NCBI GenBank assembly: GCA_900555735.1
Contig: USMI01000008.1
Span: 1-34,543 of the forward strand
Source: an uncultured Eubacteriales bacterium
GTDB lineage: Bacteria > Bacillota > Clostridia > Oscillospirales > Oscillospiraceae
DNA length: 34,543 nucleotides
Reading direction: 5' to 3'
Part shown: positions 1-8,529 of the stretch, in pieces
Layout: every line of letters starts with the position of its first letter
Position numbering within the stretch: position 1 is the first letter of the stretch
Notes under the pieces: generated by a model
Databases searched by the model: none
Told to the model about the DNA's origin: nothing
Seen by the model: only the letters and a program-made list of their open reading frames with translations
Translations under genes and position numbers: made by a program

Positions 1-1292
1 CCGTCGTGTGTGCGCAGGCAGGCACGGCCCTCTGCCGGATGGATCAGGCCCAGCAGCAGGCGGATCATGGTGGTTTTGCCGCCGCCGGAGGGGCCGACCA
101 GCGCCACGATCTCGCCGGGAGCGGCGATCAGGGAGGCGTGGCGCAGCACCGGCTGAGCGGGATCGTAGGCAAAGTCGGCGCTGTCCACCTCTACGGTGAA
201 GCCCTGTACGGCAGCGCGTGTCAGCGCGTCGTCCACCGGCTGAGCCGGTTCCGGACGCAGATCGAACAGGTCGCGGATGCGGTGAGCGGAAACCGAGGCG
301 TTGAGGAAATTGGGCACCGTCCGCACCAGAGAGTTGAAGGCGGAGGTCAGCTTCGTGCCCTGAGACAGGAACAGCGTCATGGTGCCGTACAGGATCTTCC
401 CCGACCACAGCAGGTACAGGCAGTAGCAGAAGGCGGCCATCTGCACGGCGGAGCCGAGGATGGTCAGCAGCGCTTCCGTCTTGATGCTGAAAAGGTTGTA
501 GTCCAGACTGGCCTGCCGGAAATCCTCCTGCCGTTGGCGCAGACCGTCGCTGTACCGGCCGGTGATGCCGAAGCCCTTGATGGCGTCCAGATTGTGGAGC
601 GTCTCCGTTTCGTAGGCCATCAGGTCGCTGCTGACCTGCCGCAGGTGCTGCTGATGGCTGCGCATGCCGCCGATAAGACGGCGGGAGGTCAGCAGCAGGA
701 AGGGGGCGCTGGCCAGTGCCAGCAGGGCCATGATCCAGTCGTAGTGCAGGATCACCGCCAGAGTGGCAATAAAGGAATAGGCCGCCACGATCAGATCCGG
801 CAGCCAGTGGATGGCGTTGCTGGCCACGGAGCCGGTGTCGTTGGTCAGGCGGTTCAGCAGATCGCCGCCGGGAAAGCCGTTCAGCGCCTGCCAGTCGGCG
901 TTCAGCAGCCGGTCAAAGACCTCCGCCTGAATGTCGTTATTGACCCACAGGGCAATGCGGGTGGAGATGCGGGAGGTGACGCTGCGCAGCAGCAGCCCGA
1001 TCAGGGCCGACAGCAGCATCACAAGGATCACGAACCACAGCTGTGAGCTGTCGTATCCGGTGATGATGTCGATGGTGTACTTGCTGGCCACCGCCGACAC
1101 CAGCCCCAGCGTGGAGCTGATGACGCCCAGCACCGTATAGGCCCACACGGCGCGGCGGTAGCGGCGGGTGTAGGTGAGGATCCACTTCCAGTCGGTGAGG
1201 ATATCGGCAAAGGTGCCGTCCCGCCAGCGGCCCAGCAGGATGCCCAGCGCTTCGGAGCCCAGTACCTTTTTCGGTTGTTTCGTTTCTTCCAT
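1..1292 (-). CDS. ABC exporter, fused permease/ATPase, 3' end outside window
   Basis: This is the N-terminal 430 residues of a half-transporter exporter (MsbA/LmrA-like) that should use ATP to move a lipid, drug or peptide across the membrane. Hydrophobic segments near residues 48-66, 86-104, 160-200 and 272-298 form the permease domain. The ATPase domain begins near residue 365 and has a Walker A GPSGGGKTT at 400-408. The signature motif and Walker B lie beyond the window edge. The ATG at 1292 follows a GGAG site by 7 nt, 10 nt after the upstream stop. There is no N-terminal C39 peptidase domain, but an S24/S26-like peptidase gene sits directly upstream in the same transcript. I infer peptide export, possibly of the Cys-containing peptide encoded at 16389. 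A capsule-lipid role is also possible because the gene follows the capsule operon. Confidence 0.9.
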   Translation of the reverse strand, partial: MEETKQPKKVLGSEALGILLGRWRDGTFADILTDWKWILTYTRRYRRAVWAYTVLGVISSTLGLVSAVASKYTIDIITGYDSSQLWFVILVMLLSALIGLLLRSVTSRISTRIALWVNNDIQAEVFDRLLNADWQALNGFPGGDLLNRLTNDTGSVASNAIHWLPDLIVAAYSFIATLAVILHYDWIMALLALASAPFLLLTSRRLIGGMRSHQQHLRQVSSDLMAYETETLHNLDAIKGFGITGRYSDGLRQRQEDFRQASLDYNLFSIKTEALLTILGSAVQMAAFCYCLYLLWSGKILYGTMTLFLSQGTKLTSAFNSLVRTVPNFLNASVSAHRIRDLFDLRPEPAQPVDDALTRAAVQGFTVEVDSADFAYDPAQPVLRHASLIAAPGEIVALVGPSGGGKTTMIRLLLGLIHPAEGRACLRTHD

Positions 1293-1302
1293 GGTACGCT
1301 CC

Positions 1303-1761
1303 TTACTTCAGCTTTTCGGGGATAAAGCGGGCCATGCGCCGCAGCAGCGGACGCAGCGGCAGCAGCGTCAGCCACGGTCCGGCGAAAAAGCGCCACCAGA
1401 AGCTCTCCGGGCCAAGCCAGACGCCCTTGCGGCACACCTGCGTCACCACGGCGAAGATCTGCTCCGGCGCGATGGGGAACTCCACCTGCTGCTGGCCGTC
1501 GCCGATGATGGCGTAATTGCCGTCCGGCATCCGGCGCAGGACGCGGTGCATGATGTATTGGCCGTTGCGCCGCCGGAAGAACACCATGTCGCCCCGTTGG
1601 GGCGGCGCGGTGACGGCGGCCAGACGGATCTGATCCCGCCCGTGCCGCAGGAAGGGAGACATGCTCTCGCCGGTGACGGTCAGGCTGACGCTCTGGCCCT
1701 GTGCCAGCAGCTCGCGCAGCACCGGCATGTAGGCGTCGATATCCACGATGCGAGGCTCCAT
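1303..1761 (-). CDS. S24/S26-family peptidase-like protein
   Basis: This 152-residue protein has the short signal-peptidase/LexA-like fold pattern. A nucleophile box GESMSPFL (residues 31-38) carries the presumed catalytic Ser33. It is followed by RGDMVFF (56-62), an MHR motif (71-73) and a GDG turn (87-89). The His of MHR sits where ER-type and archaeal signal peptidases use His instead of Lys, so a Ser-His mechanism is plausible. I see no clear N-terminal membrane anchor; a hydrophobic patch with Trp and Leu lies near the C-terminus (114-137). The start at 1761 follows a purine-rich GGAGGGGAGG site. The gene lies 10 nt upstream of the ABC exporter, the usual arrangement for a maturation protease paired with a peptide exporter. 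Substrate unknown. Confidence 0.8.
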   Translation of the reverse strand: MEPRIVDIDAYMPVLRELLAQGQSVSLTVTGESMSPFLRHGRDQIRLAAVTAPPQRGDMVFFRRRNGQYIMHRVLRRMPDGNYAIIGDGQQQVEFPIAPEQIFAVVTQVCRKGVWLGPESFWWRFFAGPWLTLLPLRPLLRRMARFIPEKLK

Positions 1762-1785
1762 GTCCGTCCTCCCCTCCTAAGAAGA

Positions 1786-1810
1786 AACTGCCGAGTGCTC
1801 CCGGCAGTTT
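1786..1810 (-). terminator. Hairpin between capsule kinase and peptidase/exporter genes
   Basis: A perfect 9-bp stem (AAACTGCCG/CGGCAGTTT) with an 8-nt loop sits between the kinase stop and the peptidase start. On the minus strand it is followed by CTTCTT rather than a clean U-run, so termination is probably partial. It may reduce read-through from the capsule operon into the peptidase and exporter. Confidence 0.5.
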
Positions 1811-1822
1811 TCCTTTTTCAGA

Positions 1823-3316
1823 TCATTTTTCCTGCGAGGTACGCTTTTTCCCGCGGCCATAGCCGCCGTAGCCGCCATAACCGCCATAACCGCCATAGCC
1901 GTAGCCGTAACCGTAGCTGCCGTAGCCATAGCCGTAGCCGCCGTGGGAGCCGCTGCTGACGCCGTTGAGCACGCAGCCCACCAGCGGCGTGCCGGCCTCG
2001 TTCAGGAACTGCATACTGTCCAGCACCTGCGGGATCTGGATGGCGCCCGCGCCCAGCACATAGAGCACGCAGTCGGCGGCGCGGGCCACGTTCACGCTGT
2101 CGGCCAGCAGACCGCAGGGCGGCGTGTCCACGATGATGTAGTCGGCCTTTTTGCCCAGCACATCCAGCACCCGGCGCATGGCCCGCGCGTTGACCTGCCG
2201 CAGGTTCTGCGGGGCCTTGTCACCGGCCAGCAGCCACAGCTGTCCCGGCTCCTGCTCCAGCAGCATGCCGGCGGCAGCGGCGGGGGCCTCCAGCGCCAGC
2301 GCGTCGTCCAGACCGGCGGTGGGCTTGGTGATGCCCATTGCCAGCTTGACGGAGGGCTTGCGCAGGTCGGCGTCCACAAGGATCACCTTGGCGCCGTTGC
2401 GGCTGAGAGACTGAGCCAGATTGACGGCGATGGTGGTCTTGCCCTCGCCGGGCATGGTGCTGGTCACCAGTATGGTTTTGTATTTCGTATCGGCCAGCGC
2501 CCGCAGCAGCTTGACCCGCAGGGCGCGGACACCCTCCTGATAGGAGCTGGGGACGCGGGGATTGTGGATAGACAGCAGCTCGTTGGCGCTGTTCTTCCGC
2601 CGCTTGAAGGCCACGGCGGGCAGGGAGGCCAGACAATCCTGATTCAGCTTCAGACGCACATCGTCGCCGGTGCGGACCGTGCGGCGGGCGGCGGCGATCA
2701 GCAGCAGCAGCGCCAGACCCAGCGCCAGACCCAGCAGCGCGCCCTTGCAGGCGCTGCGCAGGGGACGGAAGCTGTTATAGGGCTGTGTGGCCGCCGTCGG
2801 TTCCGTCAGCAGCTCCATGCCGGTGCTGCCCACCACATAGTCGGCAGCCTGCGGATACACCGCGATGACGGCTTCAAGGATCGCCAGCGCGTCGTCGGGA
2901 TCCGGGCTGGTGACCCGCAGGGTGAACAGATTGGTGTCCGGCACCGTGGAAGCGGTGATGGAGCCGTTGATCTGGTCAACACCCATGGACTGCCGCAGCA
3001 GGGCAGAGAAGTAGTCCGACTGCACCAGATAGGGGAAGGTCTTGCTGAGCTGCTCGGCAGTGGATTTGTCATAATAGCTGGAGGTCCCGGCGATGTCCGA
3101 GACGCTGCTGGTGCTGACCTGAATGGTAAAGGTCACCTCGCTGGCGTACATGGGGGTATAGGCCCGCCACGCCCGCAGCAGCCACAGACCGCCGACCAGA
3201 ACCATCAGCGCCAGTGGGATCCAGTACAGCCGCCGGAGGACAGACCGGAATTCATAGATCAGCCGGGAGAAATCGATATAGCTTTCATCCTGACGGTCAA
3301 GCTTTTGTTCGTCCAT
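1823..3316 (-). CDS. Capsule chain-length regulator fused to BY-kinase (second copy)
   Basis: This 497-residue protein joins a Wzz-like membrane adaptor to a bacterial tyrosine (BY) kinase, a pair that controls polysaccharide chain length and export. Transmembrane helices lie near residues 31-48 and 190-210, bracketing an extracytoplasmic domain. The kinase has Walker A PGEGKTT (289-295), Walker A' ILVDADLRKP (312-321) and Walker B YIIVDTPP (393-400). The tail (459-486) holds 11 tyrosines in a Gly-Tyr pattern, the expected autophosphorylation cluster. The frame is open further upstream, but the true start is ATG 3316: it has a GGGGGAGG site, and the longer frame would read the upstream gene's Gly-Tyr codons out of frame. 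The gene overlaps the preceding kinase by 20 nt, so translation is probably coupled. The CpsB-like phosphatase at 5656 would be its antagonist. Confidence 0.9.
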   Translation of the reverse strand: MDEQKLDRQDESYIDFSRLIYEFRSVLRRLYWIPLALMVLVGGLWLLRAWRAYTPMYASEVTFTIQVSTSSVSDIAGTSSYYDKSTAEQLSKTFPYLVQSDYFSALLRQSMGVDQINGSITASTVPDTNLFTLRVTSPDPDDALAILEAVIAVYPQAADYVVGSTGMELLTEPTAATQPYNSFRPLRSACKGALLGLALGLALLLLIAAARRTVRTGDDVRLKLNQDCLASLPAVAFKRRKNSANELLSIHNPRVPSSYQEGVRALRVKLLRALADTKYKTILVTSTMPGEGKTTIAVNLAQSLSRNGAKVILVDADLRKPSVKLAMGITKPTAGLDDALALEAPAAAAGMLLEQEPGQLWLLAGDKAPQNLRQVNARAMRRVLDVLGKKADYIIVDTPPCGLLADSVNVARAADCVLYVLGAGAIQIPQVLDSMQFLNEAGTPLVGCVLNGVSSGSHGGYGYGYGSYGYGYGYGGYGGYGGYGGYGRGKKRTSQEK

Positions 3317-4811
3317 TTGCAGCCTCCCCCGTTTTGTGATCGCTCTTTTTGGCGTAGCCGCCATAGGCGCCATAACCACCGTAACCGCCGTAGCCATAAC
3401 CGTATTTGCGGCCATAGCCGTATCCATATCCGTAGCCGTAGCCATACCCGTAGCCGTGTCCGGCGGAGGGCAGGGACAGATGGCGCACGTCGTTGAAAAC
3501 GCAGCCCAGGAAGTGGGCGGCGCACTGGTTCAGCGCGTCCACCGCGTCATTGATGCGCTGAGCGGTAACGCAATCCTGCCGGATCACCAGCAGGGAAAGA
3601 TCCGCCTGATCCGCCAGCATCTCCGCATCGGAGAACATGGCCATAGGCGGCGTGTCGATGATGATGAAGTCCATCTTGGTCCGCATGTCCGCCAGCAGCT
3701 GGTGCATCTGGGGCGATGACAAAAGCTCGGCGGCGCCGGCGCAGGCGCGGATGGAGAAGATGGCGTAAAGCTGTTCCTTTTCCAGATATTCTGGCTGCAT
3801 CTCCTGCGCACCGGCCAGCATGCGGGACAGCTCCGACGTATTCTTCCGGTCAAAGAGCTTGTATTGGGACGCCTTGTGCAGGTCGGCGTCGAGCAGCAGA
3901 ACCTTTTTGCCCTGCCGGGCCAGCGACAGCGCCAGATTCGCGGCGACGGTGGACTTGCCCTCGTTCTCCGCCACGCTGGTGACCAGCAGCACCTTGCCCT
4001 TGTTGCGCTGGGCGGAGTGGTTTACCTTGGAGGCCAGCTTTTCGATCTCCTCCGTGAAGTAGAAGCCGGTGGCCGGCATGGAGATCAGCAGGCCCTTCTT
4101 GGTGCGCTTCAGCCGGGAGCGCAGGGTCTTGTTCTTTTCCTCGTGATGGATGGTGGCGAACAGGCGGGCATCCACCTTGTGGCGCACGGCGTCGGAGGTC
4201 TGCACCGTATCCGACAGCACCGCCATGGCCAGCAGCACCAGAGTCATGCCCGCCGCGCCGATCAGGAAGGCCCGCTTCACCGCGGTGCCAAGATGCAGGG
4301 GATTGGAGGGCGCACGGGGCACGGTGGGGGCGTCCAGCTCCCGCAGTACCACGTTCTGGAACACATGCTGGGACACGGCGTCATAGTTATCCAGCCAGAA
4401 GCGCAGCGTGCGGAAGGCGGCGACGGGATCGTCAGCCGTGACGCTCAGCCGCAGGATGTTGGTCTCCGGTACCACGGAGGCCTCCAGCTTTCCGGAGAGC
4501 TGCTGGCTGCCGGGCCGGTCGGCCGACAGCTCCTGAAATACCCGGTTGCCGAAAAGCCCGGTAAGCGTACCGGCGATCTCGGAGGTGGTGGTGAGATTGG
4601 AGTACAGCGAGGAGTAGCTGGCGTTCTTCATGCTGACGGCCACAGTGGCCGAGGCGGTATATTGGGGCTTGTAAAGGCCCTGCATGACGGTCGCCGTCAG
4701 CAGCGCCGCGATCAGTCCCACCGCGAGAATGGAGGGAAGCTCCCGCAGCACGCGGCGGATCAGGCAGACGGGGCTGAGGTCAGCCCAGCGGATCATCGAT
4801 TGTTGTTCCAT
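3297..4811 (-). CDS. Capsule chain-length regulator fused to BY-kinase (first copy)
   Basis: This 504-residue Wzz/BY-kinase fusion resembles its downstream neighbour but has diverged. Membrane helices lie near residues 27-46 and 181-200. The P-loop is AENEGKST (281-288), Walker A' is LLLDADLHKAS (305-315, with His where the partner has Arg), and Walker B is FIIIDTPP (382-389). The C-terminus (453-486) has 14 tyrosines: seven in an unbroken Gly-Tyr run, then seven more. A basic tail follows. A GTG 12 nt upstream keeps the frame open, but ATG 4811 has AGGA at proper spacing and is preferred. In the family, tyrosine phosphorylation tunes polymer export. Two adjacent fused copies may form a mixed ring or serve two polymers; that is inference. 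Confidence 0.9.
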   Translation of the reverse strand: MEQQSMIRWADLSPVCLIRRVLRELPSILAVGLIAALLTATVMQGLYKPQYTASATVAVSMKNASYSSLYSNLTTTSEIAGTLTGLFGNRVFQELSADRPGSQQLSGKLEASVVPETNILRLSVTADDPVAAFRTLRFWLDNYDAVSQHVFQNVVLRELDAPTVPRAPSNPLHLGTAVKRAFLIGAAGMTLVLLAMAVLSDTVQTSDAVRHKVDARLFATIHHEEKNKTLRSRLKRTKKGLLISMPATGFYFTEEIEKLASKVNHSAQRNKGKVLLVTSVAENEGKSTVAANLALSLARQGKKVLLLDADLHKASQYKLFDRKNTSELSRMLAGAQEMQPEYLEKEQLYAIFSIRACAGAAELLSSPQMHQLLADMRTKMDFIIIDTPPMAMFSDAEMLADQADLSLLVIRQDCVTAQRINDAVDALNQCAAHFLGCVFNDVRHLSLPSAGHGYGYGYGYGYGYGYGRKYGYGYGGYGGYGAYGGYAKKSDHKTGEAANGRTKA

Positions 4812-4819
4812 AGCTATCC

Positions 4820-5626
4820 TCACTCCACGATCACATACAGGGTTGTGGTGCCGGTCTGGCCCATGATATTGGTGCGGGAATACGTCACCTGATTGACGCC
4901 TCGGCGCAGGCCATCCTCCGGCATGTAGGCAGTCACAGCGCCGTATTCCGCATCATCGGAGGAGCTGTCCACATACGTCATGGGGTCGAAATCCCCGGTC
5001 TGGGTCACATACACCAGATATTGCTTGAGCTTGATCTCCGGCGCGTTCCGGCTGGTGTCCCGCACCACCAGATCCAGCGTCAGGGAGGCGGTGTCGCCCA
5101 GACTGTTGGTGACCTCCATGGTGATGGGGAAGGAGCCTACATAGTTGGTGGACAAAGTGCTGGCGCTGATCTTGATGCGGTCCTTCAGCGAGCCGTCGAT
5201 CATATCATTGGCGCCCAGCCGGTCGCGCACCTGAAGCACCTCGCCCACCTCGTAGATCAGCGGAGCGCTGAGACTGAACCGGGGCGAAACGTAGTCCGTA
5301 TAGGTCACGGTACGGGAGCAGGAGGCCACATGGTGGTCGCTGTCCGCCACCGCGTAGGTAACGGTCACGGTGCCGGGGGTGCCGGTGCCGGTGATCTGCT
5401 CCACCACGATGGAGCCGGTCAGATCGCCGTCCTTGTCGTCATGGGCGGTAACGCCCTGCAAAAGCGCGTCGCTGCCGTCCTGCGTACTGACGCGCAGCTC
5501 CTGCTGGGAACATTCGATCACGGGGAGCGTGCTGTCCTTTGCCAGCAGGCGCACGCCGCCGGCAACGCCCAGCAGTATGAGGGATACCGCCAGCAGCGCG
5601 ATGATCGTGATGTGCATTCGCTTCAT
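4820..5626 (-). CDS. Membrane-anchored Ig-like domain protein of the capsule operon
   Basis: This 268-residue protein has a single N-terminal membrane helix (about residues 6-28) and an extracytoplasmic part built from beta-sandwich repeats. The segments 'DKDGDLTGSI' and 'MIDGSLKDRI', each followed by a Val/Thr-rich strand, match the bacterial Ig-like/DUF5011 pattern, with a probable third repeat at the C-terminus. No catalytic motif is seen. It lies 8 nt upstream of the first BY-kinase and downstream of the phosphatase, so it is co-transcribed with them. A role in binding or guiding the polysaccharide at the outer membrane face is inferred only from context. The start is supported by GAGGTG 5 nt upstream of ATG 5626. 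Confidence 0.8.
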   Translation of the reverse strand: MKRMHITIIALLAVSLILLGVAGGVRLLAKDSTLPVIECSQQELRVSTQDGSDALLQGVTAHDDKDGDLTGSIVVEQITGTGTPGTVTVTYAVADSDHHVASCSRTVTYTDYVSPRFSLSAPLIYEVGEVLQVRDRLGANDMIDGSLKDRIKISASTLSTNYVGSFPITMEVTNSLGDTASLTLDLVVRDTSRNAPEIKLKQYLVYVTQTGDFDPMTYVDSSSDDAEYGAVTAYMPEDGLRRGVNQVTYSRTNIMGQTGTTTLYVIVE

Positions 5627-5655
5627 ACATACACCTCGGAGTCTAAAGAATAGAA

Positions 5656-6399
5656 TCAGAATTGGGCCATGGCCGGGTAAATATCTCCGCCGGACAGGAT
5701 GGCGGCGGGATTATCGTGCAGTAGCAGCCGGGCCGTTTCCGGCGAAACGGTCTCCGCCACCAGATCGTATACGTCGTTGAGCCGGGGCGTCCGGCGGTAA
5801 GGGCTGTGGGCGTCGCTGCCGATCAGGTGCAGGCAGCCGCAGTCCAGACACCAGTGGGCCGCCTGCGCGGCGTGCCGTCCGAACATGCCGAAGAAGCTGC
5901 CCTTGTTCAGCTGAAGGACATAGCCGTCGTTGACCCAGTGCAGCAGGTGGCGCGGCTCGTCCTGAATGAAGTAGTACCGCTCCGGGTGGGCCACCACGGG
6001 AGTCAGGCCGCGCTGCCGGATCCGGTGCAGGATGTCGTCCACGAACCACGCGGATTCGCCGAAGGCGAACTCCACCAGCAGGTACCGGCTTCTGCCCAGC
6101 GTCAGCAGAGCGCCGTCGTCCAGCAGGCGGGGCAGCTCCGGCGTAGCAAAGACCTCCATACCCCGGTGGAGCGTCAGGGGGATGTCCTCCTGCCGCACCA
6201 GCTGCTCGAACCGGCGGAAGCGCTCCCTCAGCCGGTGGTCATTGTAGTTGTCGAACTGCTCCGGCACGTTGCAGTGAGGCGTCAGCGCCACGTCGGTCAC
6301 GCCGCTGTCCACGGCTACCTGGGCCATCAGCAGGGCTTCCTCCTCCGCGGCCGCGCCGTCGTCCACGCCGGGCAGCATATGGCAGTGCAGGTCGATCAT
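5656..6399 (-). CDS. cpsB: CpsB/YwqE-type PHP tyrosine-protein phosphatase
   Basis: This 247-residue cytoplasmic metal-dependent phosphatase would dephosphorylate the Tyr clusters of the BY-kinases encoded just downstream. The PHP metal-site motifs appear in order: HCH at 5-7, VDDG at 12-15, LTPH near 39-42, RGMEVF near 79, VAHPERY near 135 and GSDAH near 194. Length and motif order match the CpsB/YwqE/Wzb-analogue family of Gram-positive bacteria. The gene overlaps the upstream epimerase gene by 4 nt (ATG 6399 within that gene's stop region) and has an AGGAGG site, so it belongs to the same operon. Confidence 0.93.
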   Translation of the reverse strand: MIDLHCHMLPGVDDGAAAEEEALLMAQVAVDSGVTDVALTPHCNVPEQFDNYNDHRLRERFRRFEQLVRQEDIPLTLHRGMEVFATPELPRLLDDGALLTLGRSRYLLVEFAFGESAWFVDDILHRIRQRGLTPVVAHPERYYFIQDEPRHLLHWVNDGYVLQLNKGSFFGMFGRHAAQAAHWCLDCGCLHLIGSDAHSPYRRTPRLNDVYDLVAETVSPETARLLLHDNPAAILSGGDIYPAMAQF

Positions 6400-8273
6400 A
6401 CGACCTCCTTGTGTTCCATGGCGCGGATGGCCGCGCCGTTGACCTCCTCCGGCGTGCGGAAGGTGGGCACCAGCTCATGCAGGCACGCGGTCACGCGGCA
6501 GGTATCGTTGCTCTCGGCAGCTGCGCGCAGCTGCTCCAACAGCCAGCACAGCTGGCTGTTGTCCACCATGGGACGCTCCTCCACGAAGATCTTGGCGTTT
6601 TCCGTCCGGCGCAGATCCTTGCCGGAGATCAGCAGCTCCTCATAGAGCTTTTCGCCGGGCCGCAGGCCCACCTCACGGATCTCGATATCCACATAGGGCG
6701 TAAAGCCCGACAGACGGATCATCTTCTCCGCCAGCTCCAGAATATGTACCGGCTCGCCCATATCCAGCACAAACACCTCGCCGCTGTGGGCGAAGGAGCC
6801 GGCCTCCAGCACCAGCTGGACGGCCTCGGAAATGGTCATGAAATAGCGCACGATACGCTTGTCGGTGACGGTCACGGGGCCGCCGCGGGCGATCTGCTTC
6901 TTGAACAGAGGGATCACGGAGCCGCTGGAGCCCAGTACGTTGCCGAACCGGACGGCGGCGAACTCGGTGCCGTCCTCGCGGCGCAGGCCCTGCAGCACCT
7001 GCTCGCACAGGTACTTGGTGGCGCCCATCACGTTGGTGGGGTTCACGGCCTTGTCGGTGGAGATCAGCACGAATTTCTCCGCGCCGTATTCCCGCGCCGT
7101 CAGGGCGGTGTTATAGGTGCCGAACACATTGTTCTTCACCGCCTCGGCGGGGCTGCCCTCCATCAGCGGCACATGCTTGTGGGCCGCCGCGTGAAAGACC
7201 ACCTGCGGGCGGTAGGTGTCGAAGATCTGCTCCAGCCGCTTCTTGTCCCGGACGGAGGCGATCTCCACGCTCATGTTCAGGGAATCACCGTATTTATACA
7301 GCAGGTCGTTCTGCAATTCATAGGTGGTGTTTTCCGCGATATCCACGATCACCAGCCGCGCGGGCCGGTATTCGGCGATCTGGCGGCACAGCTCGGAGCC
7401 GATGGAACCGCCGCCGCCTGTGACCAGCACGGTCTTGCCGCGGATGAAGGCGGCGATACGGGGGTTGTCCAGCATGACCGGCTGGCGGCCCAGCAGGTCT
7501 TCGATCTCCACCTCGCGGACGGTGGGGGTATAGCGTCCGCCGCTTTGCGGATCGACGGCGGTGACGGGATCGCCCAGCACATGGACGCGGCGTCCCGTAG
7601 CGGCGCACAGCTCCAGAATTTTCCGGCGGCGCTCCGGCGTCAGGTTCTGGATGGCCATGATGATGTCGGTCACCGGCGTGTCGCCCAGCAGATCGCCGAT
7701 CTGGTCGATGGGGCCGAGAACGGGGATGCCGTGGATGCGCTTGTCCCGCTTTTCGGCGGAATCGTCAATGATGCAGTAAGGCTTGAAGCGGCCGTAAACG
7801 TGGTCGTTCAGCTCGCTGAGCAGGGCGGCGCCCGCGGCGCCGCCGCCCACGATGGCGGCATAGGACTGCCGCATCTGGGGGATGCTGTTGACACGGCGGC
7901 GGTAGATGCGGTAAATAAAGCGGTAGGCCAGCATAGCCAGCAGCGCCAGCGCCGTGCCGGTCAGCGCGCCGCTGATCCAGACGGGATTCATGCCCATCAG
8001 CAGGTTCACGGCGGCATACAGGGCAAAGCCCAGACTCATGCCGCCCAGCAGCGACAGATACTCGCGGCTCTCAGCATAGCGCCAGAGGGTGTTATAGGTG
8101 CGCAGCGCCAGCTGGAAGACCAGCACGCACACGGTCAGCAGGCCAATGTGCATCAGCAGGTTGAAAAGCTGGACATTCTCCACGAACAGGTCGGAAAGAA
8201 AGATGACAAAATTGCAGCAGAAGATCAGCGCCACATCCATCAGCAGCACGATCAATCCGCGATAGCGGGACAT
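6396..8273 (-). CDS. EpsC/CapD-type membrane nucleotide-sugar epimerase/dehydratase
   Basis: This 625-residue inner-membrane enzyme of the FlaA1/CapD/EpsC group probably makes a UDP-linked precursor sugar (4,6-dehydratase or epimerase) for capsule or glycoprotein. Four membrane helices occupy residues 6-125. A first Rossmann fold (CoA-binding-like) begins at VGGGAAG (142-148). The catalytic SDR domain starts at TGGGGSIG (285-292), with STDKAVNPTNVMGATK at 405-420. The open frame extends 117 codons upstream, but that part covers the promoter and is not translated. ATG 8273 has GGAGGG 9 nt upstream and the family-typical start. It is the first gene of the leftward capsule operon. Confidence 0.93.
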   Translation of the reverse strand: MSRYRGLIVLLMDVALIFCCNFVIFLSDLFVENVQLFNLLMHIGLLTVCVLVFQLALRTYNTLWRYAESREYLSLLGGMSLGFALYAAVNLLMGMNPVWISGALTGTALALLAMLAYRFIYRIYRRRVNSIPQMRQSYAAIVGGGAAGAALLSELNDHVYGRFKPYCIIDDSAEKRDKRIHGIPVLGPIDQIGDLLGDTPVTDIIMAIQNLTPERRRKILELCAATGRRVHVLGDPVTAVDPQSGGRYTPTVREVEIEDLLGRQPVMLDNPRIAAFIRGKTVLVTGGGGSIGSELCRQIAEYRPARLVIVDIAENTTYELQNDLLYKYGDSLNMSVEIASVRDKKRLEQIFDTYRPQVVFHAAAHKHVPLMEGSPAEAVKNNVFGTYNTALTAREYGAEKFVLISTDKAVNPTNVMGATKYLCEQVLQGLRREDGTEFAAVRFGNVLGSSGSVIPLFKKQIARGGPVTVTDKRIVRYFMTISEAVQLVLEAGSFAHSGEVFVLDMGEPVHILELAEKMIRLSGFTPYVDIEIREVGLRPGEKLYEELLISGKDLRRTENAKIFVEERPMVDNSQLCWLLEQLRAAAESNDTCRVTACLHELVPTFRTPEEVNGAAIRAMEHKEVV

Positions 8274-8322
8274 ATCGGAACACCCTCCTCTCCTATTGTA
8301 ATAAACAATCAGCCAATTTTTT

Positions 8323-8351
8323 ATTATAGCAGCAACTGTGCGGAAAGTCAA
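8323..8351 (-). promoter_or_regulatory. Sigma-A promoter of the capsule operon
   Basis: On the minus strand TTGACT (8351-8346), a 17-nt spacer and a perfect TATAAT (8328-8323) predict a start near 8316. That leaves a leader of about 43 nt before the epimerase gene. Confidence 0.85.
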
Positions 8352-8462
8352 ACAGATACTGGCATTTTTCCAAGGCGTTAACGCTTTTTCGACGGGATAT
8401 GGCAGATCGGGGAAGGCATCACGGGAGAACGCTAAAAATTTTGCGGTTTTCCAAAACAGCAC

Positions 8463-8491
8463 TTGCTTTTCCGGCGGAGCGGTGGTATACT
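8463..8491 (+). promoter_or_regulatory. Promoter of the SPQTG protein gene
   Basis: TTGCTT, 17 nt, TATACT. It directs transcription rightward, divergent from the capsule promoter about 110 nt away. The GGAGG site at about 8518 and ATG 8530 follow at normal distances. Confidence 0.75.
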
Positions 8492-8529
8492 GTCTTACAA
8501 CTAATGAAATGATTATGGAGGTTTTTGCG

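Noticed and set aside
1855..1945. Short regular DNA repeats that could suggest CRISPR or a minisatellite
   Set aside because: The repeats are Gly-Tyr codons of the kinase tail, in frame and without spacers; the same holds at 3355-3470.
8338..8529. N-terminal extension of the SPQTG protein
   Set aside because: It would run through the promoter at 8463-8491; the signal peptide and ribosome site mark ATG 8530 as the start.
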